This document shows, piece after piece, positions 8,190 to 12,279 of a stretch of 12,279 nt of DNA. This stretch comes from Isohypsibius dastychi (lineage: Eukaryota; Tardigrada; Eutardigrada; Parachela; Isohypsibiidae): the NCBI GenBank assembly GCA_034696485.1, contig JAQIWT010001133.1, positions 1-12,279 on the forward strand, in the 5' to 3' direction. The translations under genes were made by a program, and so were the position numbers. The notes under the pieces were generated by a model, which saw only the letters and a program-made list of their open reading frames with translations, was not told where the DNA came from and did no database searches. Each line of letters opens with the position of its first letter. The stretch's first letter is position 1.

Positions 8190-9306
8190 TGAGTAATAAG
8201 TTCTCCAACCAAACTCTCGAAAGAAGTTGGTGACAAACTTAACTACGAGAATATGTTGTACAGTATTTGTCACTTGGACTCCTACCACTGCAGATCCCTA
8301 CCTTATGAAGGGACAAGCTTGAACCGCATTTTGCCAGGTGCGTTGTCGGTGTTGCCTGTGCGAACTCTTTCCGAATCAAGGAAATTGTCCTCAAGCTCAA
8401 GGAATGGGATCTCTGGCATCGATGTTTCTCAGTCTTGGTACAATTATTCCCAGAACAATATCCGACTATGTTTGTGGTCGAGACAATGAACCTCTACAGC
8501 AGTACTAATGTCGACAGGGGTGACGTATCCCGATTTAGGATTTGGGATTTAGCTCGATTTAGGTGAACCGAAATTCCCAATGGGCTACGTTTTAGAGTTC
8601 TTGTAGGACAGCTCATCACAGTAGCTGCACAAAAAACTGTTACCGACATGTGTAACTCCGCACCAACGATCAATGAAATGTCCGAAGATACTGTAGAAGC
8701 AAGCATCGGAATAATGTGTGCAAGAACCACTGTTTTGTCAACCATTTAACGCACCCTAAGTCGAAAGATGCGCCATCAGCTTTACGTTTAATTCAAGCAA
8801 AACTAGCAATTTCCGAATAAAGAGGCATACACAAGAGCTTGTCCCAAGCAGCCATGGGTCAGGCAGAGTTCCCAGCCATGGGGAACTCAGACTGAATTTG
8901 CCAAGCGGGTGAGGGGAAATTAATCTGGAACCGAGTGACCTTTTACACCTTAGCGTGAACCTGCATATGAAGCGGTTGAGATTGATGTGATATAGAATTT
9001 AGTAATGAGCTACTACTTTGAACGATTCAAACAGTTTGCTTGGGAACTGGCTGCTATTTTGATATAGAACGTACGGTGATATTGCGATGTTTTAGCACTG
9101 TGAAAATACACTGACACTCAGCCAACAAAAACAGGCAATAACAGAGCAAATTGATTTTTTGGGATCAAAATAAAAAAAGATCAAGTTACGCTTCAGCAAG
9201 TACCACCTCGATTTGACATCATGACGAACATGTCTTTCTTTATAAACACACGACTCTAGCAATTCAAGCGGAAAGTTCGATTTGACCAAAAACATCAGGT
9301 ATCTTT
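8190..9306. repeat. Duplicated 3' flank of the PA-TM-RING unit, copy 2
   Basis: This is the counterpart of 270-1003, lying directly downstream (minus strand) of the intact PA-TM-RING gene. Alignment is continuous from about 8190 to 8564 and from about 8934 to 9306; the 363 bases between are absent from the first copy. Frames on either strand are broken relative to the first copy, so it is treated as non-coding. Confidence 0.65.
8565..8934. mobile_element. Candidate small insertion (MITE-like) with 7-base flanking repeats
   Basis: The heptamer GAACCGA occurs at 8565-8571 and 8928-8934, bracketing sequence missing from the duplicate flank, which reads GTAACCAGAGTGACC at the equivalent place (about 631-645). 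Just inside the heptamers the ends read AATTCCC and GGGGAAATT, a short imperfect inverted match. An 8-bp perfect hairpin, GAGTTCCC (8866-8873) against GGGAACTC (8881-8888), lies near the right end. A minus-strand frame (8745-8494) crosses the left boundary and has no recognisable domain. Size and structure fit a non-autonomous DNA element, but a deletion in the other copy would look alike apart from the flanking repeats. Confidence 0.45.
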
Positions 9307-9311
9307 TTATT
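9306..9311 (-). terminator. AATAAA hexamer overlapping the stop codon of copy 3
   Basis: The minus strand ends CAA TAA AAAG, so a consensus AATAAA polyadenylation hexamer overlaps the last sense codon and the TAA. Copy 1 has GAATAACAAG here and lacks the hexamer. If used, cleavage would leave a very short 3' UTR. The use of this signal is an inference from the hexamer only. Confidence 0.3.
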
Positions 9312-10482
9312 GTGACAAAGAAACAGATGCGTCAGGTAGTCTCCCAAAGAATGCGGTTCGGCAATAAGGGCATCCTTGGAGAGTATTCCTGGTGATCCAT
9401 GGGTCCACGCATCGACTGTGGAATTCTGGAAGAAAATCTTTGTTGCGAGTATCAACCTTTTGTCTGGGGAACCGTATCACTAACCGTGAGGGCATTTGAC
9501 CAAAGATCGAATCTGCTCTCCAAACTTGAATTTCCCTGCACAAATGGAACAATCTCTATCGCTGACGAACCAAACGCGTCGAGTCGGCAATGTCCACATA
9601 AGGCGTGTGAATTTTGGCACTTTGAAAGCATCTGGAAATTTTCTTACCTGCAATTAATTTGCTCAGTGTACGGTAAGCCCGGCATTAACATGGACCATAA
9701 TTACTTACCAAAAAATACACGATAAGAATAATTAAGAAAGCCACTCCCACAAAAGAAGCCAAAGGCGCCAACATGATGCCCGTAAGTTCCAGTGCGAGAC
9801 AAGGCTGATGACCAATTTCTTGCGTTCCTTTTATACCAACCTTGGAAACATTCCCGGAATCAAGAGCCGACCGCATAACGGCACTCTGAACTTTCCCGAG
9901 AACCGTCAACGGAATACTGGCATTCCCAAAGCGTTCATCCAGCTCGGTCTGATTATTCCAATGGACAACTTCCGATAGAACAATCACGGCATGAACACCG
10001 CTTGCTATGGCTTCGTCAATCTGCAATACACAATTTCGCGTCAATCGAATAAAAAGGGCAGGCCAGGGAATTCTGCTACAGTAAGCACATTCTACGGAAT
10101 AGAGTTAGGCTTCTTCACCTGATCGTTCAGGTTGAGATTGTCGGATATGACAAGGATGTTTGGCTGATCAGTGGTACGGTTGGCAGTTTTAGGGATGGAT
10201 GTGACCAGGACTCCGGACAGCGCAGTCGAGTCATTGAACTGATTTTTGCTCGGTGTTGATCCAAAAAGAATGGCAAGATTTGGCATGTCTCCATCAGGCA
10301 GAGTGGAGTTGAGCATCTGAAAATGGACACTTCTCACTGAGAAGAAAAACAATGCAGTAAAACCGAGAATGTTGGCATACCAGTTTAATCTCAGTCAGTG
10401 GTGGCTGTGTATAGCATAAGCTGCTTTCAACACTCGCAATGATTTGAGAAAATATCGGCAGGACCAGCGTTGCTAACTTCAT
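9307..10482 (-). CDS. PA-TM-RING E3 ubiquitin ligase, copy 3 (intact)
   Basis: Five exons join in frame: 10482-10381, 10316-10119, 10020-9709, 9647-9485, 9425-9307 (introns 64, 98, 61, 59 bases; all GT..AG), 297 residues. Residues 1 to about 20 are a signal peptide. The luminal PA domain spans roughly 35-165 (ILVISDNLNLNDQ..IDEAIASGVHAVIVLSE..SIPLTVLGKVQSA) with several N-glycosylation sequons. A membrane span lies at about 180-204 (GIMLAPLASFVGVAFLIILI). The RING-H2 uses C237, C240, C256, H258, H261, C264, C277 and C280, with the E2-contacting Trp in DPW (268). Proteins of this architecture sit in endosomal or lysosomal membranes with the PA domain inside and the RING in the cytosol, where it recruits an E2 and ubiquitinates trafficking proteins. 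At about 300 residues it is shorter than RNF13 and ends soon after the RING. The ATG at 10482 was chosen because it opens the signal peptide and is conserved in position. Substrate and orthology are not known. Confidence 0.85.
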
Positions 10483-11179
10483 TTTCTCTGAAGAAGACAG
10501 ATTGCTATGAAAAAGCGATTGACAAATAGGTTCACCGAGCGCAGTTTCAAAATGGTAAGAGTGCAGATTCCAAGCGCATTCCAGCCCCGACCAACTGTCT
10601 CCGACTCCCGGATCAAGCAAGCCTGTGGCTATCCATTTTCTCTTGGAACGCACAATGACAGACCATTGACCGTGCTGCCCAGACAAGTCTAGCCACTTGC
10701 TGGATATTCTTTTGTTCAGTTCTTCTGTCATTCTTCACTCCTCACAAACCCGGATTTATCGAACCTAATTCATGAATAAACAGTGAACAATTAGAAGTCG
10801 CAAGGCATGGAAATTCAAAAACTAACCAACCGACATTCTTCTATGGACTATTTTTTCCATTGCACTCAGTTCTCTTTATAAAATTTTCCTTCTCTAACAC
10901 TCTTTAAGTTGCAGAACAGAAAAAGTAAATCTTCTGAACAGCAGAGTTCAGTTTCGTCCCGGTAGAGAAAGCCTATAGAAAGCGCTAGCCACTCTTCTGA
11001 AAAACTAACAGTGAATTTGAAACGAAAAACAATCACAAGCGCAAAATTCAGATACAACCGACGACTTAACCACAAAGTCACCTTACAAAAATCAGATCAG
11101 AAAATTGAGAGGAAAGCGATAAAAACAAAAGATGAAATTATGCCAAAGAAATTGACATCAGAACATTTGTTGAGCAATA
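10483..11179 (-). promoter_or_regulatory. 5' flank of the intact PA-TM-RING gene
   Basis: The minus strand carries TCTTCTTCAG|AGAAA directly before the ATG at 10482, a splice or trans-splice acceptor-like sequence shared with copy 1. The block CCCGGATCAAGC-A-AGCCT (plus strand 10607-10623) is shared with 2233-2249. Beyond about 10690 no similarity with copy 1 was noted. A minus-strand open frame runs from 10731 into the gene, but its upstream part (before 10482) has no protein similarity to the equivalent stretch of copy 1 and is not called as coding. Nothing further is recognised between 10740 and 11179. Confidence 0.35.
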
Positions 11180-11687
11180 TCAACTCTGGAAAAAAGCTTC
11201 TTTGGCTTCTCGGTTGACCTCACGAGAGGTCGTTAGCATTCTCCCATCTCCATCACTTTCATCATAACGAATATGCTCAACAATCGCCAGTTGTTTTCCA
11301 GAATGATCTTCATTGTGAGATGAGCTAACAACAGCGTTGTTCAACTCACTCTGATCAACTCACTCTGATCAACTCTTACCAAACACGTCGAACATCACTT
11401 TCGGTCAGATTGAGATTATGACCATTTCCCGAAATGCGATGAAGGATCGATGCAATTTTGAGTAATTCTTCGTCGGAGGAAGCCAAGAACCAGTAGCTCT
11501 TCAGCTTCAACTTCTTCCGCCAACCAATTGCGGTCAAATGATCCGTATTGGCGTCTGAAATGTTTGGATAATATCGAACACTTCCTGCGAATCGAATGCT
11601 AATTTGCAACAAGTTTTTGTGACTTATCGAAACGAGAGATGGACTTTGGCGAAGCTTCGTCTGGTTCGGCCGACGAAAATGAGACAT
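11180..11687 (-). CDS. Two-exon gene of unknown family (5' end uncertain)
   Basis: I do not recognise this protein. The last two exons are supported: one ends at 11380 with TTTG|GTAAGAG (phase 2), and the next starts at 11324 after TTGTTAG and ends with TGA at 11182-11180; the intron is 55 bases, matching the other introns, and the junction is in frame (ESDVRRV-C-SSHNEDHSGK). The upstream exon is open to 11702; an ATG at 11687 gives a start, but acceptor-like sites at 11585 (GATTCGCAG) or near 11549 (ACATTTCAG) may begin the exon instead. The chain is charged and hydrophilic, with a helical-looking stretch (SDEELLKIASILHRISGNG), an acidic run (YDESDGDG) and no membrane span. The remnant at 2613-2515 matches the last exon, which supports it being protein-coding. 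It lies about 700 bases upstream of the intact PA-TM-RING gene on the same strand. Confidence 0.5.
11343..11375. repeat. Tandem 14-base repeat inside the intron
   Basis: AACTCACTCTGATC occurs at 11343-11356 and 11357-11370, followed by a partial third copy (AACTC). It fills most of the donor half of the 55-base intron of the unknown gene and ends four bases from the GT. Confidence 0.85.
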
Positions 11688-11702
11688 TTGACAAGGAGGC
11701 AC

Positions 11703-12279
11703 TCACGCCGAATACAGCTCATACTGAACATAACGGTAGCCCAATCATTCCATTTATCACTTTGGGACCTCGGTTAGGAGGACCTACCTGCTCTTGAAAA
11801 AATACGTTAACCTGACACCTTCCATAAACGATTTTCGATGGATATAAATTTGGGGATCCTACTCTATCCAACAAGGCGTTATAAGAATTTGCTGACGTAG
11901 CTACTCAGTTTTATCTTTGACCAGGGTGATATTTGTGCTCCGATGGTCGCAACGAAAGTAGTACAATATCAAATTGAATAGTGCTTCTCTTATTCAATTT
12001 GACAATATTTACCATATGGGAAAGAATTCGGAACAGGGGCCAATGCTAAAAAGCCTAACAGAAATATTGGACGCTTCGTTGCTTCGTTGCTTCGTTGGTT
12101 CGATGATGGTACATTGCAAAAGTCGGACGTTTGTTCAATATCATTCCACGTTCGAAATTCGAACGTTATTTCGAACGTTAAATCGGTTCGCGGGAAATTT
12201 GTTTGTTCAAGCAGAAATAGAGGAGTAGCTTTTGTTGTGGAAGGAAAACAAGAATTTTTTTCCTGTTGCTTTGGTAGTT
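11703..12279. other. Non-coding right end of the window with short repeats
   Basis: No gene is supported. A plus-strand frame (11974-12228) runs through simple repeats and has no recognisable domain. The octamer GCTTCGTT is repeated three times at 12073-12096. A near-perfect palindrome, ACGTTCGAA-a-TTCGAACGT (12148-12166), is followed by another TTCGAACGT at 12170-12178. Confidence 0.45.
12148..12178. repeat. TTCGAACGT palindrome cluster
   Basis: Two 9-base arms, ACGTTCGAA and TTCGAACGT, separated by one base, form a perfect inverted repeat at 12148-12166. A third TTCGAACGT sits three bases further on (12170-12178). It could be a small cruciform or a paired binding site; nothing here shows a bound protein. 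Confidence 0.7.

Noticed and set aside
11380-11460. BH3-like motif (IASILHRISGNG) in the unknown gene
   Set aside because: The spacing of the key Leu and Gly-Asp is off by one and Asp is replaced by Asn; no other Bcl-2 family feature is visible.
11974-12228. Plus-strand open frame of 84 codons
   Set aside because: It runs through an octamer repeat and a palindrome, with no domain, no splice partner and no duplicate to support it.

Overview
The window looks like nuclear DNA of a small-intron invertebrate. Coding sequence is short, is split by introns of about 50-110 bases with GT..AG ends (acceptors of the TTTGCAG / TTTCAG / TTCCAG type), and lies almost entirely on the minus strand. No operons, ribosome binding sites, tRNAs, rRNAs or CRISPR arrays were seen. 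I cannot name the species; a nematode, tardigrade or similar compact metazoan genome would fit.

The core is a tandem family of three five-exon genes, all on the minus strand. Each encodes a secretory signal peptide, a protease-associated (PA) luminal domain, one membrane span and a C-terminal RING-H2 finger. This is the PA-TM-RING (Goliath / RNF13 / RNF167 type) architecture of membrane-anchored E3 ubiquitin ligases of the endosome-lysosome system. The copy at 10482-9307 is intact (297 residues). The copy at 7826-6674 is a pseudogene with two Trp-to-TGA changes and a lost splice acceptor. The copy at 2138-1004 is intact from exon 2 onward, but a net one-base loss shifts the frame in exon 1; an alternative upstream donor would restore the frame and keep a hydrophobic leader.

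Other minus-strand coding material: a two-exon gene of unknown family at about 11687-11180, with a decayed fragment of the same family at 2613-2515. Each lies just upstream of a PA-TM-RING copy, so the two were probably duplicated together. A putative secreted PAN/Apple-like protein is built from a signal-peptide exon (5890-5800) and a cysteine-bearing exon (4818-4455) with matching phase. A decayed duplicate of the PAN exon lies at about 3130-3740 and is interrupted by a foldback sequence.

Layout from left to right: C-rich and A/T-rich repeat (1-235); duplicated 3' flank (270-1003); PA-TM-RING copy 1; remnant of the unknown family; non-coding DNA (2640-3130); PAN relic with foldback; non-coding DNA (3741-4454); PAN gene; non-coding DNA (5891-6673); PA-TM-RING pseudogene; second copy of the 3' flank with a 363-base insertion (8190-9306); intact PA-TM-RING copy; its 5' flank (10483-11179); unknown-family gene; non-coding DNA with short repeats to the end. 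The unit [unknown gene - PA-TM-RING - 3' flank] therefore occurs twice, with the pseudogene and the PAN pair between. All protein assignments were made by eye from motifs and comparison between copies; no database search was run.
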